This document shows, piece after piece, positions 25,402-34,000 of a DNA stretch of 54,465 nt. A program made the translations under genes and the position numbers. Each line of letters begins with the position of its first letter. The stretch's first letter is position 1. The notes below the pieces were generated by a model that was not told the DNA's origin, did not search any database, and saw nothing but the letters and a program-made list of their open reading frames with translations. Source of the stretch: Muribaculaceae bacterium (GTDB taxonomy: Bacteria; Bacteroidota; Bacteroidia; Bacteroidales; Muribaculaceae). The DNA lies in assembly GCA_017454355.1 (NCBI GenBank), contig JAFTDD010000049.1:1-54465 (forward strand), read 5' to 3'.

Positions 25402-27513
25402 TTATTTCATTACCTGTTTGCTTTCTATTAAAACACCTTGTTCTATTAAACTGACAGAAATCGGCCCGGAAGGGAATTGTGTTGTGTCTACAGTAATAGA
25501 TTCTGTAGAGCCATTAATGGAAATGGTTGATTGAATTGCAGGATTTATAATAGATGTTAAATTAATTTGAGTGTCATTGCTAGTTTGTTCTTTAAAATGA
25601 ATGGCAATATAATTGGTTCCATTTTGTAAGGACGATATACCATTATGACCGCTTGAAAATAGTGGAGGGTAATGTGCAAATCGGTATGTCAAATTTGCGG
25701 CGTTATTATGATTAAGAACTAAAACGCTGTCATTAGCAGATATACTATTCAAGTCAATGCTTGCAGAGTCATTAATTACAGCAAGCAAACTTATTTTTGG
25801 TGATTGTAATTGTCCTGCCAAAAATTTATTGTATAAAGAAGCTGGAAATGACCAATGGATTTTAGCTAATCCCACATGCCCGGCAGGAATAGTAGATTGA
25901 ATCTCTACACTACCGGCGTATCCGCCCAATATGCTGTTGTTTATTCCTTCCCATGCACTTGTTGGCGCTTTTAACTTCTCTGCCCAAAAAATATGTAGAT
26001 ATTTGCCGCTACCATTGTAATCTTCATGTCCCCTGTTTCGAATGCGAACATATGTATATGCAGAAGAATTTGCGGTAAATTCATCCAATGTGACATGGGT
26101 GGAATCCGTTAGACTTGATAAGGTGAGTGTGCCTCGCTTCTTAAGCCAAATGTCAGGACTAGCACTTATATTGGTTGTTGTATTAAACTCCTTACCAGTG
26201 TCGTCGCTATTATCTTTGACGTACAAAGAGACTGCTTTGGGGAGTGAATTAAATGCCCAGTCATCTCCAGTAGCAGCCGTCACGGAACTGTATAATGGCG
26301 TTTGAACGATATTGGTACTGTTAAAGTGAAGTTGATTATAGTAATTGGCAATGTAGAAGGCTTCTCTCATAGAAGTAACGCCGTTCTTATCAGAATCGGC
26401 TAAATTTGCGCCGTTATGATAGAAATAACCGGCAATAGCGTCAGTAAAGTAACCCAGAAAGTACCCTCTGCCAGATGGACCTGCCGTACTATAAGAAACC
26501 TCATTACCAGAGCAAGAAGTCATAATAACTCTACCTGGAGAAGCTATGGCGTCTACAAAACCTCCGGAGTAACATTGCCCCATTATGATGTTAATTGAGC
26601 CAATTGATGTAAAGTTATCTAGTAATGAGGACATGTCTGTTTTGGTAATTCGCCCTCTATTCCATGCGCAGATATAGGAATTTGAAACCTTGTCGTAAGA
26701 AGCCCCATGATCTGTGACGTATAAAAACAAATGTTCAGATTCTGTTAAAACGTTGGCAAGAGAGTCCATTACACTAGTAAATGATTCTCTCGTGCCGTCG
26801 TAATTGATGTCAATGGTGCTGTCATTATCTAAATCTAAGTTTTGTTTTATAAGAGAAGGACTGTTGTATGAACTTAGATTTGTATCATAAGCAGTCTCTC
26901 TACCTCCAGCCGATAGAACAGTAATGTTGGATTTTGGTACTCCATAAATATTGACTAGGGTTTTGTAAATATATGAAAGATTATTCCAATATCTAATGTA
27001 ATTGTTTGCAGCGTTGTATCCACCATTATATAAAACAACGTGGATGTGTTGTGCGTCATTCGCATTTATAATAATTGGGGCATGCTCAAATTGCTCTATA
27101 TCAATTGCTGGCATTAGAGTTTGAATTGGAACTTCAGAGAAGGCCTCCATATTTAACTCGGGGGGCATTTGGCCAGAAAAGGCTTGATACTTAATTGTGT
27201 CTGATTCTGTTGTCTTTGAAATGTAATAGTACGAGCAAGGATGGCACCAATCGGCTTTTGGAAGCTCATCAACAAAAACAAGCCATTTGCTTGATCCATC
27301 GGTTAGCCAATTATTTTGTTCAAGCACTTCTGAAGGGACGTTACAGCACAAAGAGTCGGTTTCAATTTGAGTTACTGAAGTTGAGTAGAAGGACATGGAA
27401 TCTGTGAAACCGTACAGCTCGAATACAAATTGTTCTGCTTCTTGTTGGCTAACGGTGGCTGCATTCATGGAAAACCCAATTATGCTACAAAAGAGTATAC
27501 ACTTTAATTTCAT
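25402..27513 (-). CDS. Legumain-like clan CD cysteine protease (peptidase C13 family) with T9SS tail
   Basis: A 703-residue secreted protease. After a short signal peptide (MKLKCILFCSIIGFSMNA) comes a roughly 130-residue pro-region. The catalytic domain follows at about 150-360, with the His in FLYVTDHGASYD and the Cys in INIIMGQCYSGGFVDA, the arrangement of clan CD (legumain, gingipain) peptidases. C-terminal beta domains follow, and the tail FPSGPISVSLIEQGVLIESK closely fits a T9SS type A signal. Legumain-type enzymes cut after Asn; specificity here is unproven. The gene is more AT-rich than its neighbours, which may mean transfer. It has an excellent promoter. Confidence 0.85.
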   Translation of the reverse strand: MKLKCILFCSIIGFSMNAATVSQQEAEQFVFELYGFTDSMSFYSTSVTQIETDSLCCNVPSEVLEQNNWLTDGSSKWLVFVDELPKADWCHPCSYYYISKTTESDTIKYQAFSGQMPPELNMEAFSEVPIQTLMPAIDIEQFEHAPIIINANDAQHIHVVLYNGGYNAANNYIRYWNNLSYIYKTLVNIYGVPKSNITVLSAGGRETAYDTNLSSYNSPSLIKQNLDLDNDSTIDINYDGTRESFTSVMDSLANVLTESEHLFLYVTDHGASYDKVSNSYICAWNRGRITKTDMSSLLDNFTSIGSINIIMGQCYSGGFVDAIASPGRVIMTSCSGNEVSYSTAGPSGRGYFLGYFTDAIAGYFYHNGANLADSDKNGVTSMREAFYIANYYNQLHFNSTNIVQTPLYSSVTAATGDDWAFNSLPKAVSLYVKDNSDDTGKEFNTTTNISASPDIWLKKRGTLTLSSLTDSTHVTLDEFTANSSAYTYVRIRNRGHEDYNGSGKYLHIFWAEKLKAPTSAWEGINNSILGGYAGSVEIQSTIPAGHVGLAKIHWSFPASLYNKFLAGQLQSPKISLLAVINDSASIDLNSISANDSVLVLNHNNAANLTYRFAHYPPLFSSGHNGISSLQNGTNYIAIHFKEQTSNDTQINLTSIINPAIQSTISINGSTESITVDTTQFPSGPISVSLIEQGVLIESKQVMK

Positions 27514-27549
27514 GATAAAACGAATGTATTAAATGACACATCTTTTTTG

Positions 27550-27581
27550 CAAAATTATACATTATTTTAAAAAGCCACAAA
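27550..27581 (-). promoter_or_regulatory. Promoter of the C13 protease gene
   Basis: On the minus strand TTTG (27581-27578) and TAATTTTG (27557-27550) are 20 bp apart, an ideal Bacteroidota promoter, with the ATG 36 bp further on. The gap to 27828 beyond it is AT-rich with no gene visible. Confidence 0.8.
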
Positions 27582-27828
27582 TGTTCTTAATAATTTATAA
27601 CTAAAACATACACAAATTAACATAATATATTCGGCAAATAATCAAATTCTGTCATACAAATCAAGTCTGCAAGGTGATTGGCATCGGCCAGCCTGGTTAG
27701 TTCGGTGGCTGACTGACGTAAGTTAACATAGTTATTGGTATCTCGAGTAGGCGTGTATACTCATATTTTCAGTCTATCGACGTTGTGGATTGCGTTTGGT
27801 TCCCGTCCGTAAAGATACAAAAGAAGTA

Positions 27829-27879
27829 GCTATCGCCGGCGGAATGTGCGATTTTTTTGGACATTCCGCCGGCGATAGC
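27829..27879. repeat. Hairpin element, downstream copy flanking an ATPase gene
   Basis: Arms GCTATCGCCGGCGGAATGT (27829-27847) and ACATTCCGCCGGCGATAGC (27861-27879) form a perfect 19-bp stem; the loop contains GATTTTTTTG. It starts 12 bp beyond the ATPase stop codon at 27891. A near-identical element in the same orientation lies upstream of the gene at 29356-29404. Confidence 0.85.
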
Positions 27880-27890
27880 GTTGTTTTGTT

Positions 27891-29309
27891 TTACATGAAA
27901 AGTTGGTCAAGCGTTACAATGTTCTGAAAATCATCAGAATATGCGTTTCTAACAACACTAGACGACGCAATCAGTATGCTGCGCACCGCATCACGCGTCT
28001 TGGTCTCGTGTCTGAATAGCGCAATCTTGTTGTGCATGCTCGCGTTGTCTTCGGCCGTGAGGCGAATGCTGCCCTTTGAGTATTTGATTTCACATAGGTT
28101 GATTGTTTGGTCCTTGCGCTCGATAACCAAATCAATCTGCCCTCCACTGCCGGTTGGCCTCTCATCGCGCGAAAACCAAGAATATACAATCGTGCTGACG
28201 CCAGATATGCCTATGGCGGCCTTAATCTGCTCTATATGAGACATACACACGCGTTCAAAGGCCAATCCACACCAAGTGTTGAAGGTTGGTGTTTCCTGCA
28301 ACTCCATCCAATAGTCGCGGTCAATAACGTTGTTGCCGGCAATCATCTTGAAATAAAACAGTGTGTAGAAGTCAATCAGTTGATACACTGCCTGCTTCGT
28401 TTTCATGGCAAAAGAACTGTATTTCCGGATGAAACCGCAACTCTCAAGGTCATTAAGTACACGTGTCAGGTTGCCGTTATCCGCAATCTTGCCATGCCTG
28501 ATTAGTTCCTCGCGGGTCATACCGGCACGTATGGTGCCCAAGATTTTTATCACCTTAAGATAAGGTTCCGGATGCCTGAAGAGCGACGCGTAGAGTTGGT
28601 CAAACTCATCAAATAATTCGCCGTCACGATGGAATATCAAGGCATCGATGTTTTGAGCCAAACTCAGGCGGTGGTTCAACTTCTGCCAATAATATGGTAT
28701 TCCGCCGAAAATCATGTAGGTCTGCAGCACCAAGTCGTGTGTGAAGCCCAATCGGCGGCTGTCGCTATAAGTCTGGCATTCGCCCAATGTGAAAGGCTTG
28801 ACATTGATTTTCACCGACACGCGGTTATGCAGTCCGCCGTGGTTCTTGATGATTTTGTTGATAATCCACGATGTCGCCGAGCCGCACACGATTAGTAGAA
28901 CATCCTTTCGCCCCGAGGCCCAACCGTTCCAAAAGTGTTCCAATGCCGTCACGAAGCCTGACTTGTGAGTGTCCATCCATGGCATCTCATCGATGAAAAT
29001 CACCTTTTTGCTTGACGGTGATTGCCTGATTAATTGTTTGAGCAAGTCAAACGCTTCAATCCATGTGTGCGGTCTAGGGCATTTGGCAAGTCCGTTGTCA
29101 ACAAGCGACGAGCGCCATGAGTCAAGTTGAGACCGCAGTGGCGCGTGAGCCAGACCCGCGTGCTCAAAAGTGAATTGATAGTTAAACGTCTCGCGAACGA
29201 GAAACGTTTTCCCGACGCGGCGGCGGCCATACACAGCCACAAACTCGCTGTATTCCGATTCGTATGCCTCGAGCAGACGCGCCTGCTCCTGTTTTCTGCC
29301 TATTAACAT
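27891..29309 (-). CDS. AAA ATPase with DUF234 C-terminal domain
   Basis: A 472-residue ATPase of the archaeal-type/DUF234 group. The N-terminus reads MLIGRKQEQARLLEAYES; Walker A is YGRRRVGKT (residues 28-36) and Walker B KVIFIDEMPWMD (about 103-114). The middle holds a winged-helix region (MTREELIRHGKIADNGNLTR). The C-terminal DUF234 region resembles a nuclease fold, with GSGGQIDLVIERKD and NLCEIKYSKG giving a D...E-x-K motif. The role of these ATPases is unknown. The gene lies between two copies of a hairpin element (27829-27879 and 29356-29404), an arrangement not seen for its relative at 21236. Confidence 0.86.
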   Translation of the reverse strand: MLIGRKQEQARLLEAYESEYSEFVAVYGRRRVGKTFLVRETFNYQFTFEHAGLAHAPLRSQLDSWRSSLVDNGLAKCPRPHTWIEAFDLLKQLIRQSPSSKKVIFIDEMPWMDTHKSGFVTALEHFWNGWASGRKDVLLIVCGSATSWIINKIIKNHGGLHNRVSVKINVKPFTLGECQTYSDSRRLGFTHDLVLQTYMIFGGIPYYWQKLNHRLSLAQNIDALIFHRDGELFDEFDQLYASLFRHPEPYLKVIKILGTIRAGMTREELIRHGKIADNGNLTRVLNDLESCGFIRKYSSFAMKTKQAVYQLIDFYTLFYFKMIAGNNVIDRDYWMELQETPTFNTWCGLAFERVCMSHIEQIKAAIGISGVSTIVYSWFSRDERPTGSGGQIDLVIERKDQTINLCEIKYSKGSIRLTAEDNASMHNKIALFRHETKTRDAVRSILIASSSVVRNAYSDDFQNIVTLDQLFM

Positions 29310-29335
29310 GATGTCCTGTTGTTGTTATCCGCCCG

Positions 29336-29343
29336 CAAAGTTA
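29336..29343 (-). promoter_or_regulatory. -7 box TAACTTTG of the DUF234 ATPase
   Basis: TAACTTTG (minus strand) fits TAnnTTTG, 26 bp before the ATG at 29309. The upstream hairpin (29356-29404) lies where the -33 element should be, so it may shape this promoter. Confidence 0.65.
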
Positions 29344-29355
29344 CAAAAAAATCGA

Positions 29356-29404
29356 CTATCGCTGGCGGAATGTGTGATTTTTTTGCACTTTCCGCCGGCG
29401 ATAG
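29356..29404. repeat. Hairpin element, upstream copy flanking an ATPase gene
   Basis: Arms CTATCGCTGGCGGAATGTG (29356-29374) and CACTTTCCGCCGGCGATAG (29386-29404) with loop TGATTTTTTTG. It is a direct repeat of the element at 27829-27879, with a few changes that keep most of the stem paired. It overlaps the promoter region of the ATPase gene. Confidence 0.85.
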
Positions 29405-29509
29405 CCACTTTTTATCATTAATAGCCATTAATAATTGGACATAAGGACAAAAGAAACATAAGGATTGAGACCGCTTCAAAAAGAGAACAATCACATACCG
29501 CAAGTTGTT

Positions 29510-29735
29510 TTAAACATGAATATCCATTAATATCCATTAATTATTTAGAAGAATAGTCTCATGTTCTCATAAAAACTTATGTCCTCCTGTCTAAAATTAA
29601 TGGATAATTAATGGATATTCATGTTAAAAAATTAACCGCCACTTTTGCAGTGGACTATGGTATTATTTCTTATGTTTCTTTTGCCCTTTTGTCTAAATTA
29701 ATGGATATTCGTGGTAATTCGTGTTAAAAATTCTG
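29510..29735. repeat. AT-rich palindrome of the CCATTAAT type, plus a partial copy
   Basis: The left arm is AACATGAATATCCATTAATA followed by TCCATTAATT; the right arm is TTAATGGATAATTAATGGAT then ATTCATGTTAAAAA (to 29630). The core contains CTCATGTTCTCATAAAAACT and TCCTCCTGTCTAAAA, the reverse complement of the core at 13137-13248. A further right half lies at 29694-29735. With the hairpin at 29356 and the vapB promoter at 29802, this accounts for the 527-bp gap; no gene is visible. Confidence 0.75.
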
Positions 29736-29801
29736 CGACAGGCGGTTACTGTCTGTTCTCCCTAAGTCATGATAATTTTTGCTGTTGTGGATATTTATTT
29801 G

Positions 29802-29809
29802 TAATTTTG
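29802..29809 (+). promoter_or_regulatory. -7 box TAATTTTG of the toxin-antitoxin operon
   Basis: TAATTTTG fits the -7 consensus, 27 bp before the ATG at 29837. A TTTTTG lies about 20 bp upstream, near the expected -33 position. Confidence 0.7.
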
Positions 29810-29836
29810 TCGCGATAAACCGACAAAGTTGTTATT

Positions 29837-30130
29837 ATGAACGGGAATGTGATGAGGACGCCGTCGCCAATGGCGGCTCCATATTGGGGAATTCTTCAGG
29901 GCTTGAGCAAGCCTCTGAAGCTTGAACTTGTGGTATTACTAAGCGAGTCAATGACGTTTGGTGACGATAATGCGACTGAACTTGAAATGACTGAAACAAG
30001 CAAAGATAAATTGTTTGAAAGCCTATGTGGCTGTTGGGCTTCAGACCCGGAAGATGCCGCCCGAATGGAGGCAGCGGTAAAAGAGTGCCGCGAGCATGAT
30101 GTCCTACGTGAAGTGAATTTGGATGACTGA
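29837..30130 (+). CDS. Putative antitoxin of a VapBC-type pair
   Basis: A 97-residue small acidic protein 5 bp upstream of a PIN-domain gene on the same strand. The segment GLSKPLKLELVVLLSESM looks like the N-terminal helix common to Bacteroidota antitoxins in this position ('L....KLELI..LS.S'), and the C-terminal half (DPEDAARMEAAVKECREHDV) could wrap the toxin. No AbrB or RHH DNA-binding motif is clear. The assignment as antitoxin rests mainly on position and size. Confidence 0.72.
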   Translation: MNGNVMRTPSPMAAPYWGILQGLSKPLKLELVVLLSESMTFGDDNATELEMTETSKDKLFESLCGCWASDPEDAARMEAAVKECREHDVLREVNLDD

Positions 30131-30135
30131 ACATT

Positions 30136-30552
30136 ATGGAGAAGTATATCCTTGATACCTGCACTTGGATTGAGTGGTTTCAACAACGTAATGGTGTTCC
30201 TGAACATGTGCGTTCGGCAAAACGACAGAACCTATATGTATCTGAAGTGACATTAGCTGAACTTACATTCGGTGCCTACAATAGCGATGAGTACGAGCGC
30301 CATATTAAGGAGCCCGATTTTTTAAGAATGACGACGAATGTTCTTCCGATAAGCGATGTGTTTGAAGAATATGCTATGATTCGGTGTGCTCTGAAGAAAG
30401 TGAAACGAACTCTCGACAAGGAAATCGGCAACTTTGATATTCTTATTGGGGCTACAGCACTGCACTATGGACTTACGGTTGTGACCGACAATGTGAAACA
30501 TTTTGAGGCAATGCCCGGCATCAATGTTGTCAATTGGATTGAGCGCGGATAA
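30136..30552 (+). CDS. vapC: PIN-domain ribonuclease toxin, VapC type
   Basis: A 138-residue PIN-domain protein. The first acidic residue is Asp 7 in YILDTCTWIEWF, a Glu is in SEVTLAELTFGAY at about 44, and further acidic residues lie in EIGNFDILIGATAL and VVTDNVKHFEAM, the usual metal-binding set of VapC RNases. VapC toxins cut RNA, often tRNA, when their antitoxin is lost; the target here is unknown. The last five codons (IERG and stop) lie inside a 122-bp repeat whose second copy is at 36339, downstream of an IS. Confidence 0.85.
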   Translation: MEKYILDTCTWIEWFQQRNGVPEHVRSAKRQNLYVSEVTLAELTFGAYNSDEYERHIKEPDFLRMTTNVLPISDVFEEYAMIRCALKKVKRTLDKEIGNFDILIGATALHYGLTVVTDNVKHFEAMPGINVVNWIERG

Positions 30553-30660
30553 AGGCCTCTCCCCTACTCTGATTAAAAACTAACGTCCTGCCACTCAAAT
30601 CCAATGAGTGGCAGGACGTTGCCTTGTTTCCGGTGGGCAGAATAAATTCTGCCCCTACAC
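30538..30660. repeat. 122-bp direct repeat, copy 1 (with terminator-like hairpin)
   Basis: It begins in the last codons of vapC (ATTGAGCGCGGATAAAGGCC). It contains a hairpin with 16-bp arms AACGTCCTGCCACTCA (30582-30597) and TGAGTGGCAGGACGTT (30605-30620), and ends in the palindrome GGGCAGAATAAATTCTGCCC (30635-30654). Copy 2 at 36339-36460 has about three differences. The hairpin may terminate the vapBC transcript. Confidence 0.88.
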
Positions 30661-30684
30661 GCTACCTGAAAGATATGCATTCGC

Positions 30685-30990
30685 CTATTCGTGCATATTC
30701 TGTGCGTGGCAAGCATCGACCACGGTTATTGTATCATCATTAATGGTGTAAGCGTAGTACCACTTCTCGGTGTTCGCCATATAGTATCCTTTTCATCGGC
30801 TGATGGTCGGCACGCGGCGTGGTAGCGTCCGTTCAATGGCATAGATGGCAAAGAAGGCATCGCGCACGTTTCGTTCCATGTCCTCAAACGAATACGTGTG
30901 GCGATATTTCTTGCCCAAATCTTGTCCAAAAAAGAATGTGTAGTGGACAAAATCGCGCGATTTTGTCCACTACACAATCAATTTCGGAAT
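30685..30990 (-). pseudogene. Broken RelE/toxin-like gene with an in-frame stop
   Basis: On the minus strand one frame reads DFVHYTFFFGQDLGKKYRH, TYSFEDMERNVRDAFFAIYA and IERTLPRRVPTISR, then TGA (30795-30793), then KGYYMANTEKWYYAYTINDD and TITVVDACHAQNMHE before TAG at 30687-30685. The C-terminal part looks like the end of a RelE/ParE-like toxin ('YY.AY.I..D.I.V.DA.H..NM'). A Trp codon (TGG) changed to TGA would explain the break. The N-terminus is also disrupted by a TAG close to a perfect palindrome. The family call is tentative. Confidence 0.55.
30937..30976. repeat. Perfect 40-bp palindrome
   Basis: The left half is TGTGTAGTGGACAAAATCGC and the right half is its exact reverse complement, meeting at GC|GC with no loop. 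It lies 24 bp after the stop of the large secreted protein (31001) and in the 5' part of the broken toxin-like gene. It could serve as a terminator hairpin or a binding site for a dimeric protein. Confidence 0.85.
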
Positions 30991-31000
30991 CTCTTCAGGC

Positions 31001-34000
31001 TCACTTCACCACCTTCACTGACGTGACGCTGCCGTCGGAGTAGCGCGTCACGACGATGGTCACGCCTGCCGTCGGAGCCGTGAGTTGCTGGCCCTTGAGG
31101 TTGTAGTAGCGCGTGTCGATCACCGTGGCATCGGCAGTGACAGTCGCGACGCCGGTTGTGGTGGCATCCTCGGCATCGGCGAGCACGCGAGCCACGATGT
31201 TCTGGAAGTCATATTCGAAACTCGACCGGGCGCGACGGGGAGCGTTTTGCCAGGGCTCTTGCAGCATAACGGCTGCCGTGACGCTCACGTAGGCACCGTT
31301 GGTGAAGCCCATCACCGAGGGATCGTTGTTTAAGAAGTCGAGGTTGATGCTCTGTCCCTTGCCGCCATTGTTGCCGCTGTAGCCTCGCAACTGGCCGTCG
31401 TAGTACACACCCTTGAACTTCACCACCTGGCTGAGTTTGGGCATCTCGAAACTCTTGCTCAAGTCAATCTCGATGATTTCGGGAATTTGAGGCTCGTCTG
31501 AGTAGATGTTGTTGTAGAAGTCATTTATAACGATGGTGGGAGCCGTGTCCTTGTCGGAAACACTCTCGCAGAACATTTCACTCAGGTTGACGCAATAACC
31601 CGGTTGCAGATCTTCCGTGTTATAACCGCCTTCGAGGCACACCCAGTCCTCGCCGTTGCTCACGTACGCCTCTTGGCTGTTGGGACGGATTGCCGCCACG
31701 AAGAGGTCGTCTTCGATCTGGCCGCTGATGCCCTCAAGGGCGTCGGCGAGGTGGATGAAGCCGAGGCCGACCACCGAGAGCGTCGGATTGCCGTCGCCCT
31801 CGGTGATGACAAACTTGTAGTTGCCGTCGCTCTTGATGATGAAGTTGGAGCCGTTGTCGCCCTTGGTCAAGGGGATGTCGCTGCACCAATCACGGTGAAT
31901 CTCGTAGGTGTCGCCCTCGCCGCCGGTGTCGCCGCCGTACCAGTATGCCTCATGGTCGCGGAACTTGAACTGGTCGTTCTCGCTAATGGTCAGCACAAGG
32001 GAGTGGGTGCCATCGCCACCCGCGGTCATCAATTCCGGTCGCCACCCGTTGAAGTCGCCACAGATATAGAAGCCGCCGGTGGGGAAGCCGGTGACAAAGA
32101 GCATCTCGCTATCGAGCGTCAGCGTGTACTCTGACGGCAACTCGACACAGAAGTTCTTCTTGTCGGCATTCGACGTGATGGCAACGTTGTTGCCGTTGGC
32201 TGTGAACACCATGTGCGGGCTGTCGCCGCCGATGTTCGCGCCAATCCAATTGCCGTCATGGTCCTTGATGAGGAAGTCGCCGCAGAGCGTCATCGTCAGC
32301 GACAACTCGCCGTCTTTCATCACAAACGGCACCATGCTGTCCTCGTCCCAGTCGTTGAAATCACCAATCAGGAAATACAACTTCGGCTCGAAGTCTCCCT
32401 GGATGTTGATATTGAGACAATTGGGCGACACCGTGAAGGTGAACCGGCCGCCACGGTCAAAGTATATGTCCTTGTTGTTGAAACCCAGGGCGATGTTTCC
32501 GAGCACCTCCTCGTTCACGTGATGCATGTCGCCGTCTGCCTGCGCGCCATACCACACGTCGGCCACGCTGGAGAGGCTGCTGCGCAGGACCACCTGGAAG
32601 CGATATCCCGCGGGGATGTCGGTCTGGCCGAGCACGTAGTTGCCCGTCGACTCATCCTTCGTCAACTGGAAGTTGAGTTCGTTGCCTTCCCACTGGTCGT
32701 CGGTGGCGCCCATGAGCCACACGCTGAAAGTCTCCACCGGCCAACCGCTGACGGTCAGTTCGCCGTTCTCGATGGTGAGCGTGTACTCGCTCTCGTCCTT
32801 GACGTAGATGTTCTTCTTGTTCGGTGCCTGGAGGTCGGTGAAGAGCCTCACACTGGGCCAATCCTCATGCAACCAATAGTGATTCTCGTCGGTGGCGCCG
32901 CCAAGCAGATTGCCATAGTTGTCCACGATGAGGAACTCGCCCGAGAACGTGTGGGTGAGTGTCGACACGCCGTCGGCCTTGACAAACGGCACATTGTCGC
33001 CGTCCCTGCCCCAGTTGTTGAACTCGCCCGTCAGGAAGTAACTCGGGTCGTTCTCGTAGATGCCGTAGATGCGTATCGAACTGAAGTCCTGCTCCAGCCA
33101 GAACGAGAACGTGCCGTTGCCGGTGAAGGTGAAGTCGTCGCCCGTGGTCGTCATCAGGTCAAACTCGTCGCCTGAGTCGGGCACCTCGGTCACGCCGGTG
33201 CCCGATGTGCCGCCATACCACGCGTCGGCAACGCTGCTCAGGCTGCTGTGACGCAGCACCTGGCAGTTGAATCCGGCGGGAATGGGCACCTGCTTATTGG
33301 TGAAGAAGCCGGTCTCGGAGTCAAGCGTCAGCGGGATGATGGTCGCGTTGCTCATGTCCCATCCCGGCCGGGTGGAGCCGACAAGGCTCGCGGTGATGAC
33401 TTCCACGGGCCAGTTGCTGACGGTGAGTTCGTTGTCGTCTGTCACGACAAACGAATAGTAACCTTCATCGGCCAGGTAGAGGTTCTTCTTGTCCTGCGCG
33501 TCGGTGGCGAGTTGCAGGGTGGGGTTGTCCCGGGTGATGGTGTAGTACTCACCGTCGGTGACGCCTCCCAGGTAGTTATAGTCCTGGTCGACAATCAGGA
33601 ACTGCCCGCTGATGGGTTGGTCCCAACCCTCCTCGAGATCCAGCGTGTACTCACCAACCCATGCCGTGAACTGCTTCTCGCCCCAGTTGTTGAACTCGCC
33701 CGTGAGGTAGCGGGCCTCCTCAAACACGCCCTCGAACTGGAACTGCAACTGATCGATGTCGTCGTAAGTCATGGTGAACGTGAACTCACCCGTGTGCCCG
33801 ATGAGGAAGTTGGGCGCCCCGTCACGGATGTCGCATTCCACAACGGTGCCCGGCGCCGCGCTTTTCAGCGTCTCGACGCCATCGGTTGTCGAGCCGTACC
33901 ACTCGTCCCATTCCTCGCCATTGAAGTTGATGTGAAGTTTCAACTTGAACTCCGTGCCTCCGTAGATTGTGACGTCGCTCAGTTGCCACACGTCATCGCC

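Noticed and set aside
30793-30795. TGA in the toxin-like frame read as selenocysteine
   Set aside because: No SECIS-like structure was apparent and the residue suits Trp; a nonsense mutation is simpler.
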